Assembly (NCBI RefSeq): GCF_003367315.1
Contig: NZ_CP031415.1
Location: 2,478,001-2,542,000, forward strand
Direction: 5' to 3'
DNA length: 64,000 nt
From: Saccharospirillum mangrovi
Lineage (GTDB): Bacteria; Pseudomonadota; Gammaproteobacteria; Pseudomonadales; Natronospirillaceae
Each line of letters opens with the position of its first letter. Positions within the stretch are counted from its first letter, which is position 1. Under the pieces are notes generated by a model. It worked only from the letters and a program-made list of their open reading frames with translations. It ran no database searches and was not told the origin of the DNA. Positions 18,768 through 28,223 of this stretch are shown piece after piece. The position numbers and the translations under genes were made by a program.

Positions 18768-19796
18768 TTACGCCGCGTTCAGGTAACCAGAAACTCGCTC
18801 AATCAACCGCTCCAGCGCCAAATCATCAATCCCCAAATGCGTCACCAAACGAATGCGCTGGCCACCGGCAATCAAAATGCCTTCGTCCGCCAATGCAGCC
18901 TTCAACGCATCGCCGGTTGCTGCGCTGTCGAGCGATAGAAACGCCATGTTGGTGTGCGCCACTGTGCCGGTAACTTTCGGCAGACCGGCCAGTGCTTCGG
19001 CCAGTTGGGTGGCGCGGCGGTGGTCGTCGGCCAGTCGTTCGACGTGATGGTCGAGTGCGTAATCGATGGCTGCGGCAAAAATTCCGGCCTGGCGTAAACC
19101 GCCGCCGACCATCTTGCGCCAGCGGCGCGCGCGTTGAATAAAATCTTCCGGCCCGACCAACACCGAACCCATCGGCGCGCCCAAACCTTTGGAGCAACAC
19201 AGGCTGACGGTATCGACCGGCGCGGCCAGTTCGCGCAGCGTCTTGCCGCTGGCAACGGCGGCGTTGAACAGCCGTGCGCCGTCCAGATGCAGCGACAGGC
19301 CGTAACGGTCTACCAAGGCCCGCGCCTGCTCGACGTAGCCATCGGGCAGTACTTGCCCGCCGTGGGTGTTTTCCAACGCCAACACCCGGGTGCGGGCAAA
19401 GTGTGGGTCGTCGGGTTTGATGTAGGCTTCAACCTCAGCCAGGTCGAGCGTGCCGTTCGGCTGCACCGTCAGCGGTTGCGGCTGGATGCTGCCCAAAACG
19501 GCCGCGCCGCCGGCTTCGTATTTGTAGGTGTGATACTGCTGACCGACGATGTATTCCTCGCCACGCTGGCAGTGCGCCAGCAACGCCACCAAGTTGCTCT
19601 GTGTGCCCGAGGGCAGCAACACCGCCGCGGCTTTTCCGGCCAGATCGGCCAGGCGGGCTTCGAGCGCATTCACACTGGGGTCGTCACCGTAAACGTCGTC
19701 GCCGACCTCGGCGTGCGCCATTACCTGGCGCATGGCATCGGTTGGTCGGGTTACGGTATCGCTGCGTAAATCGATGGGGGCGGTCGGGCTGGGCAT
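18768..19796 (-). CDS. ltaE: Low-specificity L-threonine aldolase
   Basis: A 342-residue fold-type I PLP enzyme that splits L-threonine or L-allo-threonine to glycine and acetaldehyde. The N-terminus has [12 protein letters not shown], the catalytic-histidine region is [12 protein letters not shown] (about 86-97), [11 protein letters not shown] (about 169-179) holds the cofactor-binding aspartate and arginine, and the Schiff-base lysine is in [11 protein letters not shown] near 203. The start is ATG 19796 with AGGAG seven bases upstream; an in-frame TTG seven codons earlier overlaps that site. Its stop lies inside the outer arm of the adjacent inverted repeat. Confidence 0.95.
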   Translation of the reverse strand: MPSPTAPIDLRSDTVTRPTDAMRQVMAHAEVGDDVYGDDPSVNALEARLADLAGKAAAVLLPSGTQSNLVALLAHCQRGEEYIVGQQYHTYKYEAGGAAVLGSIQPQPLTVQPNGTLDLAEVEAYIKPDDPHFARTRVLALENTHGGQVLPDGYVEQARALVDRYGLSLHLDGARLFNAAVASGKTLRELAAPVDTVSLCCSKGLGAPMGSVLVGPEDFIQRARRWRKMVGGGLRQAGIFAAAIDYALDHHVERLADDHRRATQLAEALAGLPKVTGTVAHTNMAFLSLDSAATGDALKAALADEGILIAGGQRIRLVTHLGIDDLALERLIERVSGYLNAA

Positions 19797-19870
19797 GCGC
19801 TCACTCCTGGCAGGCAAAGCGGCAGTTTACCATTGCAATCAGCGCTAAGGCGCCCCACTTCTAGTGCACT

Positions 19871-19935
19871 TTGCAATACCTGCTTGCAATACCTGCTTGC
19901 AACACCTGTTCGCAACATCTGTTCGCAACACCCCG
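19871..19935. repeat. Five tandem 13-bp units upstream of tpx
   Basis: Consecutive 13-bp units TTGCAATACCTGC (twice, identical), TTGCAACACCTGT, TCGCAACATCTGT and TCGCAACACCCCG run from 19871 to 19935, decaying rightward. They end 37 bp before the tpx start, in the 5' region between the divergent ltaE and tpx genes. The array could be a slipped-strand expansion or a set of protein-binding sites. Confidence 0.9.
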
Positions 19936-19972
19936 GCTGTACCGCACGTTCACGATTCTCAAGGAGGCCCTC

Positions 19973-20470
19973 ATGGCTGAGATTACTTTGCAAGGCAACC
20001 CCATTCACACCAGCGGCGACCTGCCCGCCACCGGCAAAACCGCCCCGGCGTTCAGTGTGACCAAAACCGATTTGTCGCAACTGAGCCTGGCGGATCTGGG
20101 TGGCAAAACCGTTGTGCTGAACATCTTCCCCAGTGTCGATACCGCCACTTGCGCCGCCTCGGTGCGTCGTTTCAATGCCGAGCTGAGCAAGCTCGATGGC
20201 GTTGAAGTACTGTGTGTGTCTGCCGATCTGCCGTTCGCCCAGGCGCGGTTCTGCGGCGCCGAAGGCCTCGACAAAGTGACGCCGGTTTCTGTGTTCCGCA
20301 GCGAATCGTTCGCGCAGGATTACGGCGTAAAAATCGTCGATGGCCCGCTGGCCGGTTTGCTGGCGCGCTCTGTTGTGGTGATCAAAAACGGCGAAGTAAT
20401 GTACACCGAACTGGTGGCCGAAACCGCTGATGAACCGAACTACGAAGCCGCCTTGAAAGCCGCTGCGTAA
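19973..20470 (+). CDS. tpx: Thiol peroxidase
   Basis: A 165-residue atypical 2-Cys peroxiredoxin that reduces lipid and other hydroperoxides with thioredoxin. The peroxidatic cysteine is C60 in SVDTATCAASVRRFN and the resolving cysteine is C94 in ARFCGAEGL, matching C61 and C95 of E. coli Tpx. The start ATG 19973 is preceded by AAGGAGG at 19961-19967. The frame remains open upstream through the 13-bp repeats, but that part is not protein-like. A terminator follows directly. Confidence 0.97.
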   Translation: MAEITLQGNPIHTSGDLPATGKTAPAFSVTKTDLSQLSLADLGGKTVVLNIFPSVDTATCAASVRRFNAELSKLDGVEVLCVSADLPFAQARFCGAEGLDKVTPVSVFRSESFAQDYGVKIVDGPLAGLLARSVVVIKNGEVMYTELVAETADEPNYEAALKAAA

Positions 20471-20486
20471 TGGATCGTCACCCAAG

Positions 20487-20517
20487 AAAAAGGCGCCGTT
20501 AAGGCGCCTTTTTTTTA
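20487..20517 (+). terminator. Terminator after tpx
   Basis: An AAGGCGCC/GGCGCCTT stem with a short loop is followed by eight T residues. It also faces the convergent Kelch-like gene and has an A-tract on its other side, so it may act both ways. Confidence 0.92.
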
Positions 20518-20534
20518 CTACCGGAACCCGCGCC

Positions 20535-23003
20535 TTAGCGCTCCTCAAACTCAACGTCCACCTGCAACCCCTTCTGCCAGTTCAACCCATCGTCCGAACG
20601 CCAGATGTCGTGCAGCGCAGTGCCGTCGTCATCCGACCCACCGATCACCCAAAGCCAGTTATTGAAGCTCAGAGCCTGAAGGCCGTAGCGGGCAGAGAAG
20701 CGGTTCAGTTCGCTGTGGGGGTCAAAGGCGGTCCAGTGGGTGCCGTTGCGGGTGGTCCAGAGTTGGTTGGTGAGTCCTTCACCCAAAATACGGCCGCCGA
20801 TCACCCAAAGCCGCTCGCCTTGGGCATCCTGGGTGACCAGGGCCTGGTGCCCCAAACGGGCCGTCAGGTTGGCATCGGGGCGCGGCTGCCAATGGCGGCC
20901 ATCCTGGGAGGACCACACCACGACATTCTCGTCAGGCACACCACCGATCACCCAAAGCTGGCCGTTGAAGACCACCGCCTGGTGATTGCTGCGGGCGGAG
21001 AAGCCGGCTTGGGCGGTTTCTTCGATCCAGTCGCGGCCGTTGCTGGACGACCAGACGTCGTTTGTCGGTCGAGGCACACTGTCTTCGTCTTTAATCGCTG
21101 TGCCGCCGATGACCCAGAGGCGATTATCGAACACCACTAACGCGTGCGCTCCGCGTGGGCTGAACGGTGCCTCGGCCAGCACGCGTTGCCACTGCACTCC
21201 ATCGGCACTGGACCAGACCTCGTTACTGTAGTCGTCCGGGCTAAAAGTGGCGTTCAATAGCCCACCCACCAGCCACAGCCGCTGGTTGAACACGACCACC
21301 CGATGACTGTCGCGTGGCGAGAAATCGGCGTGGACGCGGTGTTGCTGCCAGTGCAGGCCATCGGCGGAGGACCAGACGTCGTTGTTATAACTGCCGCCGT
21401 AACCGCCAATCACCCAAAGCCGGTCGGCGAAGGCAACCGCCTGGTGGTTATAGCGCCCGCTGAAGGCGGCTTCGGCGGTGTGGGGTTGCCAGTTCTGGCC
21501 GTTGCGGCTGGACCAGACGTCGTTCAGGTCAGACCCGCCAATGCCACCCACCACCCAAAGCTGCTGGTTGAAGACGGCCAGGGCGTGGTGGTTGCGTCCC
21601 GGAAGCGTGGCATCCACCGTCTCCTGGCGCCAGTGCGTGCCATCAGCGGAAGACCAGACGTCGTTTAGAACCCGTTGTTGATCACCTTTCGAGCCGCCGA
21701 TCCAAACCCTCCTTATCCCACCCACCAACCACAGCCGCTCGCCACGGCCATCGTTGTACACCACAACGCGGTGCCCGTATCGGGCCGAAAATTCAGCCTG
21801 GCGGGTTTCCTCTCGCCAGTCTTTACCATCGGCGGACGACCAGATGTCGTTGGTGTATAGGCCTCCAATATTGCCGCCAATCACCCAAAGCCGGTTGTTG
21901 AAAAACACCGCCTGGTGATCAGCACGACCCGAAAAAACTTTGCCGTTGGCGCTGGGTTCCCGGCGCGCCCATTCGGTGCCGTTGGTCGAGGTCCAGACGT
22001 CGTTCCGGTAGACGCTCCCGGAATCCCCGCCGACCAGCCACAACCGCTCGGTGCCGTCGCCGTCGTGCGAGACAACCACCGGGCTACCGCCGCGGCCCTC
22101 AAACCCGGCACCGATCGACCCCCGCGCCTGCCAGACAAAACCGCGGGCGTGCTCGGGGCTATCGAGCGTCGACCAGAGCGCCCCGGTGTTGGTGTCGATC
22201 AGCCAGAGGGCGTTATTGAACAGCACCACCTGGCTGGTGTTGCCACTGGGCAACAGCTCCGACGGGTTGTCCCACTGTTCGGGCACCCAGGTGGTGCCGT
22301 CGGTGGACGACCAGATGTCGGTTCGGTCTTGGTTACCGACACCCCGCCCACCAATCACCCAAAGCCGTTCACGGAAAGCGACTACCGAGTGGGACCGCCG
22401 CCCCACAAACCGATCCGCACTCAACATCCCCGACCACTCATGTTCGCCATGCTGCAAGCGAACATAGCCCGGCTGGCTCAGCGTTACGGCCGCGCTGGAT
22501 GACTGCATGCCACCGCGCAGGCGCTGGCTGCGGCTGTTGGCGCAGTTGGCGAATTGAATGGGGTTGCAATCGGCATCGCTGGTGGTGAACAGGTTCACCC
22601 CTTCGGTGCCATCGGAGAGTTGCAACTCACTGCCCAACGGCCCCACCCAGGCCGTGAGACTGGCCTGGCGGGTAATCACTTCCACGCTGTAATCGATGCT
22701 CTGAACCCGTTCGCCCAGCGTTTGGGTGGCGGTGATTTGGCTTTGGCCGGGGGCCAGGGCAACCACCAGGCCGTTGGCGTCTACAGTCGCGACGTCGGTG
22801 TTACTGCTGCGGTATTCGATGATTCCGGCTTGGGAAAGCACGGGGTTATTGAAGCGTTCGTCGGTCACCAACCTGGCCGTGCCGGGTTCGGTGAATTCGA
22901 ACGGGTTGGGAACACAGGCGCTGAGTGCAAAACACAGCAGCAGCCAGACAAAGGTGCGATGAAAACGAAAGGTGCGATGAAAACGAAAGTTGGGTCGAAG
23001 CAT
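20535..23003 (-). CDS. Lipoprotein with Ig-like domain and 12 Kelch-like repeats
   Basis: An 822-residue predicted lipoprotein. After the basic N-terminus and a hydrophobic segment the lipobox LSAC is followed by VPNP, so the protein should be lipid-anchored and, with no Asp at +2, probably outer-membrane. Residues about 35-110 resemble a Big_2 immunoglobulin-like domain (SQITATQTLGE). Then a unit of the form LW(V/L)(I/V)GG ... N-D-(V/I)-WSS-x-DG-x-x-W occurs about twelve times to the C-terminus, a Kelch/beta-propeller pattern. The start is ATG 23003 with GAGG eight bases upstream. An 18-bp tandem duplication at 22950-22985 repeats RFHRTF before the hydrophobic core. The ligand is unknown; it stands alone between tpx and slyD. 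Confidence 0.85.
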   Translation of the reverse strand: MLRPNFRFHRTFRFHRTFVWLLLCFALSACVPNPFEFTEPGTARLVTDERFNNPVLSQAGIIEYRSSNTDVATVDANGLVVALAPGQSQITATQTLGERVQSIDYSVEVITRQASLTAWVGPLGSELQLSDGTEGVNLFTTSDADCNPIQFANCANSRSQRLRGGMQSSSAAVTLSQPGYVRLQHGEHEWSGMLSADRFVGRRSHSVVAFRERLWVIGGRGVGNQDRTDIWSSTDGTTWVPEQWDNPSELLPSGNTSQVVLFNNALWLIDTNTGALWSTLDSPEHARGFVWQARGSIGAGFEGRGGSPVVVSHDGDGTERLWLVGGDSGSVYRNDVWTSTNGTEWARREPSANGKVFSGRADHQAVFFNNRLWVIGGNIGGLYTNDIWSSADGKDWREETRQAEFSARYGHRVVVYNDGRGERLWLVGGIRRVWIGGSKGDQQRVLNDVWSSADGTHWRQETVDATLPGRNHHALAVFNQQLWVVGGIGGSDLNDVWSSRNGQNWQPHTAEAAFSGRYNHQAVAFADRLWVIGGYGGSYNNDVWSSADGLHWQQHRVHADFSPRDSHRVVVFNQRLWLVGGLLNATFSPDDYSNEVWSSADGVQWQRVLAEAPFSPRGAHALVVFDNRLWVIGGTAIKDEDSVPRPTNDVWSSSNGRDWIEETAQAGFSARSNHQAVVFNGQLWVIGGVPDENVVVWSSQDGRHWQPRPDANLTARLGHQALVTQDAQGERLWVIGGRILGEGLTNQLWTTRNGTHWTAFDPHSELNRFSARYGLQALSFNNWLWVIGGSDDDGTALHDIWRSDDGLNWQKGLQVDVEFEER

Positions 23004-23155
23004 GATCGGTCCCTCGGTTGGATGAAACCCCAAATCGTTGGGGGCAACACCACGCTAACCGACGACCGTTTGAGAAATCGTTTTACCGTTCGTAGGATTT
23101 TTGGCCGTTTCGTTGGAAAAATTGAAAATAATCGCGGAAACGATTGATTGGCCGC

Positions 23156-23194
23156 AAAAAACACAACACCCGAAGTGGGGTTTCGGGTGTTGTG
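23156..23194 (-). terminator. Terminator after slyD
   Basis: A perfect 13-bp stem (CACAACACCCGAA at 23162-23174 with TTCGGGTGTTGTG at 23182-23194) is followed, read leftward, by six U residues. Confidence 0.9.
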
Positions 23195-23241
23195 GGTGGA
23201 AAAGGCGTCAACCGATGTCCCGGCTGAACACCGAAGGTTTG

Positions 23242-23721
23242 TCAGTGATGACCGCTCGGCCCGTGCACGTGACCGTGGGCCAGTTCTTCCGGGTCGGCCG
23301 CCCGTACTTCGATGATTTCGATATCAAACGTCAGCGTTTTGCCCGCCATCGGATGGTTGGTATCGACATCGGCAAATTTGTGGCCGACTTTGGCAACAAC
23401 CACGTGGCGCGCACCACGATCGGTCTGTACCTGAGCCACCATGCCCGGCTGCCAGCGCTTGGCACCGCGCAGGTGCTTGAGCGGAATGCGCTGCATGGCG
23501 TCAGCGCGGCGCTGGCCGTAGGCTTTTTCCGGCGTCACGGTAACGCTGAAACTGTCGCCCGCGTCGCGGCCTTCCAAGGCTTCTTCCAGACCAGCGATGA
23601 TGCCGCCGTGGCCGTGCAGGTAGGCGTTCGGTTCGCCGCTGCGTGAGCTTTCAATGGCGTTGCCCTGTTCGTCGCTGACGCTGTAATGGAACAAGACGAC
23701 CTGATTCTTCTCGATTGGCAT
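23242..23721 (-). CDS. slyD: SlyD-type FKBP peptidyl-prolyl isomerase
   Basis: A 159-residue cytoplasmic chaperone/isomerase. The FKBP domain with the inserted-in-flap domain shows VVLFHYSVSDEQGN, YLHGHGGIIAGLEEALEG and VTVTPEKAYGQR, and NHPMAGKTLTFDIEI returns to the FKBP core. The tail HGHVHGPSGHH provides histidines for metal binding but is much shorter than the E. coli tail and has no cysteine. SlyD assists folding of proline-containing segments and nickel delivery in relatives; nickel handling is less certain here. It has its own terminator. Confidence 0.93.
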   Translation of the reverse strand: MPIEKNQVVLFHYSVSDEQGNAIESSRSGEPNAYLHGHGGIIAGLEEALEGRDAGDSFSVTVTPEKAYGQRRADAMQRIPLKHLRGAKRWQPGMVAQVQTDRGARHVVVAKVGHKFADVDTNHPMAGKTLTFDIEIIEVRAADPEELAHGHVHGPSGHH

Positions 23722-23824
23722 AAGATTCTCCGCGCCAGTTGGGGTGCGCCATTATAGTCAGCTGCGGCGTTGACTCCAGCGGCGGCTGTGGTCAACTGGC
23801 GCTTCCCCGATTTGGAGCACAACC

Positions 23825-24670
23825 ATGCTCGCCTTTGGCTTCTTCTATTCGCTGTCGCTGATTGTTCTCGGCCTCGCCCAACACGACCGGCTGCGGTACG
23901 GCGGCGCGGTTCTGGTGCTGTTTGTCGCCGCCCTGATCGGCTACACCGACTGGCTGTTTTTCGCCGTCGCCTTTGGCTATGTACTGCTCACCGCCTGGAT
24001 GCGGCTCAAACCCGGCCCGCTGTGGCTAACGGTGGCGCGTGGCGCACTCTGGTTGGTTATCAGCGCGGCGCTCTTTGCCCATGCGGTGCCCGGCTATCAG
24101 GGCCTGGTGGTGGTTGCCGATACGGCGCTGAAAGCCAACAGTCTGCCCAGCAGTTTGTATGTGAATTACGACAAGGTGCTGGTCGCCTGGTCGTTGCTCG
24201 CCTTTGTGCCGCTGTTCAAAACGAGCCTCTACGCCCGGCCACTGCGTTGGTCTTTCGCCACGGTGCCGGCACTGGTCATCGCCATCGCCGTGCCCCTTGC
24301 CTTGGCCTGGCAACACGGTTTGATTGACTGGCAACCCGGCTTGTCGGCGGTTTTCTGGATCTTCGCCGGCACCAATTTACTCAACACCTGCATCGCCGAA
24401 GAACTGCTGTTTCGCGGCGTATTGCAAGGCAGGTTGCAACGCAAACTCGGGCCCTGGCCGGCGCTGGTTTTGGCAGCGGCCTTGTTTGGCCTGGCGCATA
24501 TCGCCGGCGGTTGGAGTTATGTGGCGGTGGTCACGTTGGCGGGGTTGGGCTACGGGCTGGCGTATCTATGGACCGGCCACTTGATCGCCTCGGTAGCCAC
24601 ACACTGGGCGTTGAACCTGGCGCACTTCGCGTTGTTTACCTATCCGTTAACGGCACCGGCCATTGCCTGA
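23825..24670 (+). CDS. CPBP-family intramembrane metalloprotease
   Basis: A 281-residue protein with about eight hydrophobic segments. The three CPBP/Abi motifs are present: EELLFRGVLQ near residue 191, FGLAHIAGGW near 222 and HWALNLAHF near 258, giving the glutamates and histidines of the membrane-embedded active site. Members process prenylated or other membrane substrates; the target here is unknown. The gene is convergent with the DMT transporter gene, 9 bp between stops. Confidence 0.88.
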   Translation: MLAFGFFYSLSLIVLGLAQHDRLRYGGAVLVLFVAALIGYTDWLFFAVAFGYVLLTAWMRLKPGPLWLTVARGALWLVISAALFAHAVPGYQGLVVVADTALKANSLPSSLYVNYDKVLVAWSLLAFVPLFKTSLYARPLRWSFATVPALVIAIAVPLALAWQHGLIDWQPGLSAVFWIFAGTNLLNTCIAEELLFRGVLQGRLQRKLGPWPALVLAAALFGLAHIAGGWSYVAVVTLAGLGYGLAYLWTGHLIASVATHWALNLAHFALFTYPLTAPAIA

Positions 24671-24679
24671 AACGGCCGC

Positions 24680-25588
24680 TTATAACGGCGGGTCAGTGGG
24701 TGCGACCAGATCGGTCTCCGGCTTACGCAACGACAGCCAGGAATGCACGAAGATCGCACCCAGAATGGCAACACCACCGAAGAACGTCAGCGGTGAAATG
24801 GCCTCACTCAACACCAGCCAGACCCAGACCGGGCCTAACAAGGTTTCAATCAACAAAAACAAACTGACTTCCGGTGCGGGCAGGTAGCGCGTTGCTGTCA
24901 TGATCAACACCGACGCCGTTGGCATTTGCAACAACCCCATCACCGCCAGCCAGCCGTAACTGGCTGCGCTCAACGCCAAAGGTTCGGCAAAGCCCACGCA
25001 CAACAAAGACGTGACCAGGCCGCTTAATGCCACCACCGGCATTTTGGGCAAATTTGGCAGGCGCCGCAGCAAGGTGAGCATCAGGCCCATCAACATGGCG
25101 AGCAACAGCGCCAGCGCATCGCCCAGCCATTGGTCCATGCCCAGGGAACCGGCAAAGACAATCAACACACCGGCCATTGCGACGACAATGGCAACCCAGG
25201 TGCGCAGCGGAATGGTTTCGCGCAGCAATAACCAGGAAAACAACGCCGCAAAAAACGACGACGACGCCAACACCACCACCGCATTGGCAACCGAGGTGTG
25301 GTTGATGCTCAGCACAAACAGGCCGGTGTTGATGCCGTACAACAGGGTGATGATCAGCGCGGCAACTCCGTGCGCCGCAAACACGCGAAATTGCTGCACC
25401 CGACCGGTGACAACCATAAAAGTCGTCATCGACACGAACACCAAAGCGCCGCGCCAAAAGCCAATGTCGTACGGCGAAGCACCGACCAGACGCACCAACA
25501 GTGCATCGAAACTCAACACCAGTACGCCAAGCGTGGCGACCAGAACGCCTTGGCGATGATCAACCAACGGCGCTGTAGAGGCAGTCAT
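24680..25588 (-). CDS. EamA/DMT-family transporter
   Basis: A 302-residue inner-membrane protein with ten predicted hydrophobic segments in two EamA repeats; each repeat has the typical segment ending in a conserved glycine-proline-rich turn (for example GPVWVWLVLSEAISPLTFFGG near residues 252-272). Family members export or exchange metabolites such as amino acids and nucleotide precursors; the substrate cannot be predicted. It ends 15 bp upstream of the yejF 3' end region on the same strand but is not obviously part of that operon. Confidence 0.88.
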   Translation of the reverse strand: MTASTAPLVDHRQGVLVATLGVLVLSFDALLVRLVGASPYDIGFWRGALVFVSMTTFMVVTGRVQQFRVFAAHGVAALIITLLYGINTGLFVLSINHTSVANAVVVLASSSFFAALFSWLLLRETIPLRTWVAIVVAMAGVLIVFAGSLGMDQWLGDALALLLAMLMGLMLTLLRRLPNLPKMPVVALSGLVTSLLCVGFAEPLALSAASYGWLAVMGLLQMPTASVLIMTATRYLPAPEVSLFLLIETLLGPVWVWLVLSEAISPLTFFGGVAILGAIFVHSWLSLRKPETDLVAPTDPPL

Positions 25589-25603
25589 AAACAGTCCTGA
25601 GTG

Positions 25604-27190
25604 TTAATCGAAAGCGGTGCGTAACAGCGCCTGAGTGTAGGGATGTTGCGGCTGCGCGAAGAGCCGGGAAGCGACACCCTGCTCCACCACCTGGCCGTCT
25701 TTCATCACCAGTACGGAATGGCACAGCGCCTTGACCACTTTTAAATCGTGACTGATGAATAAATACGACAAACCATGTTCGGCTTGCAGCCGCTTGAGCA
25801 ATTCGATCACCTGAAATTGCACCGTGCGGTCGAGCGAGGAAGTCGGTTCATCGAGAATGATAAAACGCGGTTTCATCACCAAGGCGCGGGCAATGGCAAT
25901 GCGCTGACGTTGACCGCCGGAAAATTCGTTGGGGTAACGGAAGCGAAAATCCGGGTTCAGTTCGACTTCTGTTAACGCCTGAATAACCGCCTGTTCGCGC
26001 TCTTGCGGTGTGCCAATCTGATGAATATCCAAACCTTCGCGCACAATCTGTTCCACCGACAAACGCGGGCTCAAACTGCCGTACGGATCCTGAAAGACAA
26101 TTTGCATGGCACGGCGATAGGGCCGCAGTTCGGTGTTATCGAGCGAGGGTAAATTTACGCCATCGAACCAGACATCGCCGTCGGATTTTTCCAGACGCAA
26201 CAAGGCCCGCGCCAGCGTCGATTTGCCCGAACCGCTCTCGCCCACCACGCCCAGGGATTCGCCCTGGTGCAGACGAAAACTGATGTCGTCCACCGCCTTG
26301 ATGTGATCCACCGTTTTGCGCAGCAGACCGCGCTGAATCGGAAACCAGACGCGCATCGACTGGGCTTCGAGCAACACCGGGGCGTCATCGTGCAACGGCG
26401 GCGGTGCGTCGCCCGGTTCGGCCGCCAGCAATTTCTGGGTGTACGGGTGCTGGGGTTGGTCAAACACTTGTCGGGTTGGGCCAACCTCGACCAGGCGGCC
26501 ACCTTCCATAACGGCCACACGATCGGAAAACCGATTCACCAGCGTCAGATCGTGAGTGATGAACAGCACGGTTAAATTCAGTTCCCGCTGCAACCGCGCC
26601 AGCAATTCCAGAATTTGCGCCTGAATGGTCACGTCCAACGCTGTGGTTGGTTCGTCGGCAATCAGCAATTCCGGTTCGTTCATTAATGCCATGGCGATCA
26701 TCACGCGTTGCCGTTCGCCGCCGGACAACTGATGCGGATAGGCACGCAGTTTTTTCTCGGGCGATTTCAAGCCGACACGCTGCAACATCTGCAAGGCTTG
26801 TTGTGTGGCCTCGGCACGGCGAACGGGTCGATGCAGTTCGAGCATTTCAACCAGTTGTTTTTCGACCGTGTGCAAGGGGTTCAGCGACGTCATCGGCTCC
26901 TGAAAAATCACCGAGATGTTGTTGCCGCGCAGACGACGCAATGCGTTGTCACTCATCGCACGAATGGACTGACCTTTCCATTCGATATCGCCGCCAATAA
27001 ACGCCAACGGCGGCTCCGGCAACAGACGCAAAATCGACAAGGCAGTCACGCTCTTGCCCGACCCGCTTTCACCAACCAGCGACACCACTTCGCCCGCGTT
27101 AAGTTCCAGACTGACATCGTGCACCACGGGCAACAATTGCTCGCCCTGAACAAACCCCAGCGATACGTTTTTCAGCGACAGCAAACTCAT
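25604..27190 (-). CDS. yejF: Peptide/microcin C ABC transporter, dual ATPase
   Basis: A 528-residue protein with two complete ATPase domains. The first has [26 protein letters not shown] and [12 protein letters not shown]; the second has [28 protein letters not shown] and [12 protein letters not shown]. This fused arrangement is diagnostic of YejF, which energises import of oligopeptides, and in E. coli of microcin C. The start ATG 27190 is immediately behind the yejE stop (27192); an upstream in-frame start would overlap yejE by 48 bases. Confidence 0.96.
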   Translation of the reverse strand: MSLLSLKNVSLGFVQGEQLLPVVHDVSLELNAGEVVSLVGESGSGKSVTALSILRLLPEPPLAFIGGDIEWKGQSIRAMSDNALRRLRGNNISVIFQEPMTSLNPLHTVEKQLVEMLELHRPVRRAEATQQALQMLQRVGLKSPEKKLRAYPHQLSGGERQRVMIAMALMNEPELLIADEPTTALDVTIQAQILELLARLQRELNLTVLFITHDLTLVNRFSDRVAVMEGGRLVEVGPTRQVFDQPQHPYTQKLLAAEPGDAPPPLHDDAPVLLEAQSMRVWFPIQRGLLRKTVDHIKAVDDISFRLHQGESLGVVGESGSGKSTLARALLRLEKSDGDVWFDGVNLPSLDNTELRPYRRAMQIVFQDPYGSLSPRLSVEQIVREGLDIHQIGTPQEREQAVIQALTEVELNPDFRFRYPNEFSGGQRQRIAIARALVMKPRFIILDEPTSSLDRTVQFQVIELLKRLQAEHGLSYLFISHDLKVVKALCHSVLVMKDGQVVEQGVASRLFAQPQHPYTQALLRTAFD

Positions 27191-27191
27191 C

Positions 27192-28223
27192 TCAATACGC
27201 CTTGCGCGGGTCGAAGGCATCGCGCACGCCTTCGCCAATAAAAATCAGCGTGGTCAACATAAAACCGACGATGAAAAAAGCGGTGAAACCCAACCAGGGT
27301 GCCTGAATATTGGCCTTGCCCTGAGCCAGCAACAAACCGAGCGACGGCGACCCCGGCGGCATGCCAAAACCGAGGAAATCGAGCGACGTTAAAATGGTGA
27401 TCGAGCCGGACAATGTGAACGGCATAAAGGTCAGCGTTGCGACCATGGCGTTGGGCAAAATGTGGCGAAACATCAGACGGCGATCACTCATGCCCATCGC
27501 ACGCGCCGACTGAACGTACTCAAAATTACGCGCCCGCAAAAATTCGGCCCGCACCACGCCCACAAAACCCATCCAGCCGAACAACAGCGTAACCAGCAAC
27601 AGCCAGCCAAAGGCCGGCGTAACGATGCTCATCAAAATAATCAGGATGAACAGCTGCGGCATGCTGCTCCAGATTTCGATAAAACGCTGCATAAACAAGT
27701 CGAGTTTGCCGCCGTAAAAACCTTGCACTGCTCCGGCAGCAATACCGATCACAGCAGTAATGATGGTCACCGCAAACCCGAACAACACCGAGATGCGAAA
27801 GCCATACAACAGATTCGCCAACACATCGCGGCCTTTGTCGTCGGTGCCTAACCAATTGTCGGCTGTTGGCGGGCTTGGTGCCGGGCTGGGCAAATCGTAA
27901 TTGATGGTGTTGTAGCTGTAGGGAATGGGCGGCCAGAGAATCCAGCCTTTGGCGTCGATCAGTTCCTGAAGATACGGATCGCGATAGTCGGCGGGTAATT
28001 CGAAATCGCCATCGAATTCCGTTTCCAGATAGGTTTCAGCCACGGGGAAATAGGCTTTGCCATCGAACCAGACCAACAAAGGCTGATCGTTGGCGACCAG
28101 TTCAGATGCCATCGAAACGGCAAACACCAAACCAAAAATCCACAAACTCCACCAGGCACGTCGGTTGGCCTTGAACCGCGACCAGCGCTGGCGATTAACC
28201 GGAGATAACTGAAACCACTTCAT
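27192..28223 (-). CDS. yejE: Peptide/microcin C ABC transporter, permease E
   Basis: A 343-residue permease. An N-terminal membrane segment is followed by a periplasmic stretch (about 45-130, containing the YejE-typical [12 protein letters not shown] and [12 protein letters not shown]) and five more membrane segments; the EAA loop is near [28 protein letters not shown]. It forms the pore with YejB. The start overlaps the yejB stop in the arrangement ATGA. Confidence 0.96.
   Translation of the reverse strand: MKWFQLSPVNRQRWSRFKANRRAWWSLWIFGLVFAVSMASELVANDQPLLVWFDGKAYFPVAETYLETEFDGDFELPADYRDPYLQELIDAKGWILWPPIPYSYNTINYDLPSPAPSPPTADNWLGTDDKGRDVLANLLYGFRISVLFGFAVTIITAVIGIAAGAVQGFYGGKLDLFMQRFIEIWSSMPQLFILIILMSIVTPAFGWLLLVTLLFGWMGFVGVVRAEFLRARNFEYVQSARAMGMSDRRLMFRHILPNAMVATLTFMPFTLSGSITILTSLDFLGFGMPPGSPSLGLLLAQGKANIQAPWLGFTAFFIVGFMLTTLIFIGEGVRDAFDPRKAY

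Noticed and set aside
19871-19972. N-terminal extension of tpx through the 13-bp repeats
   Set aside because: A strong AAGGAGG ribosome-binding site precedes ATG 19973 and the extension is repetitive, not protein-like.
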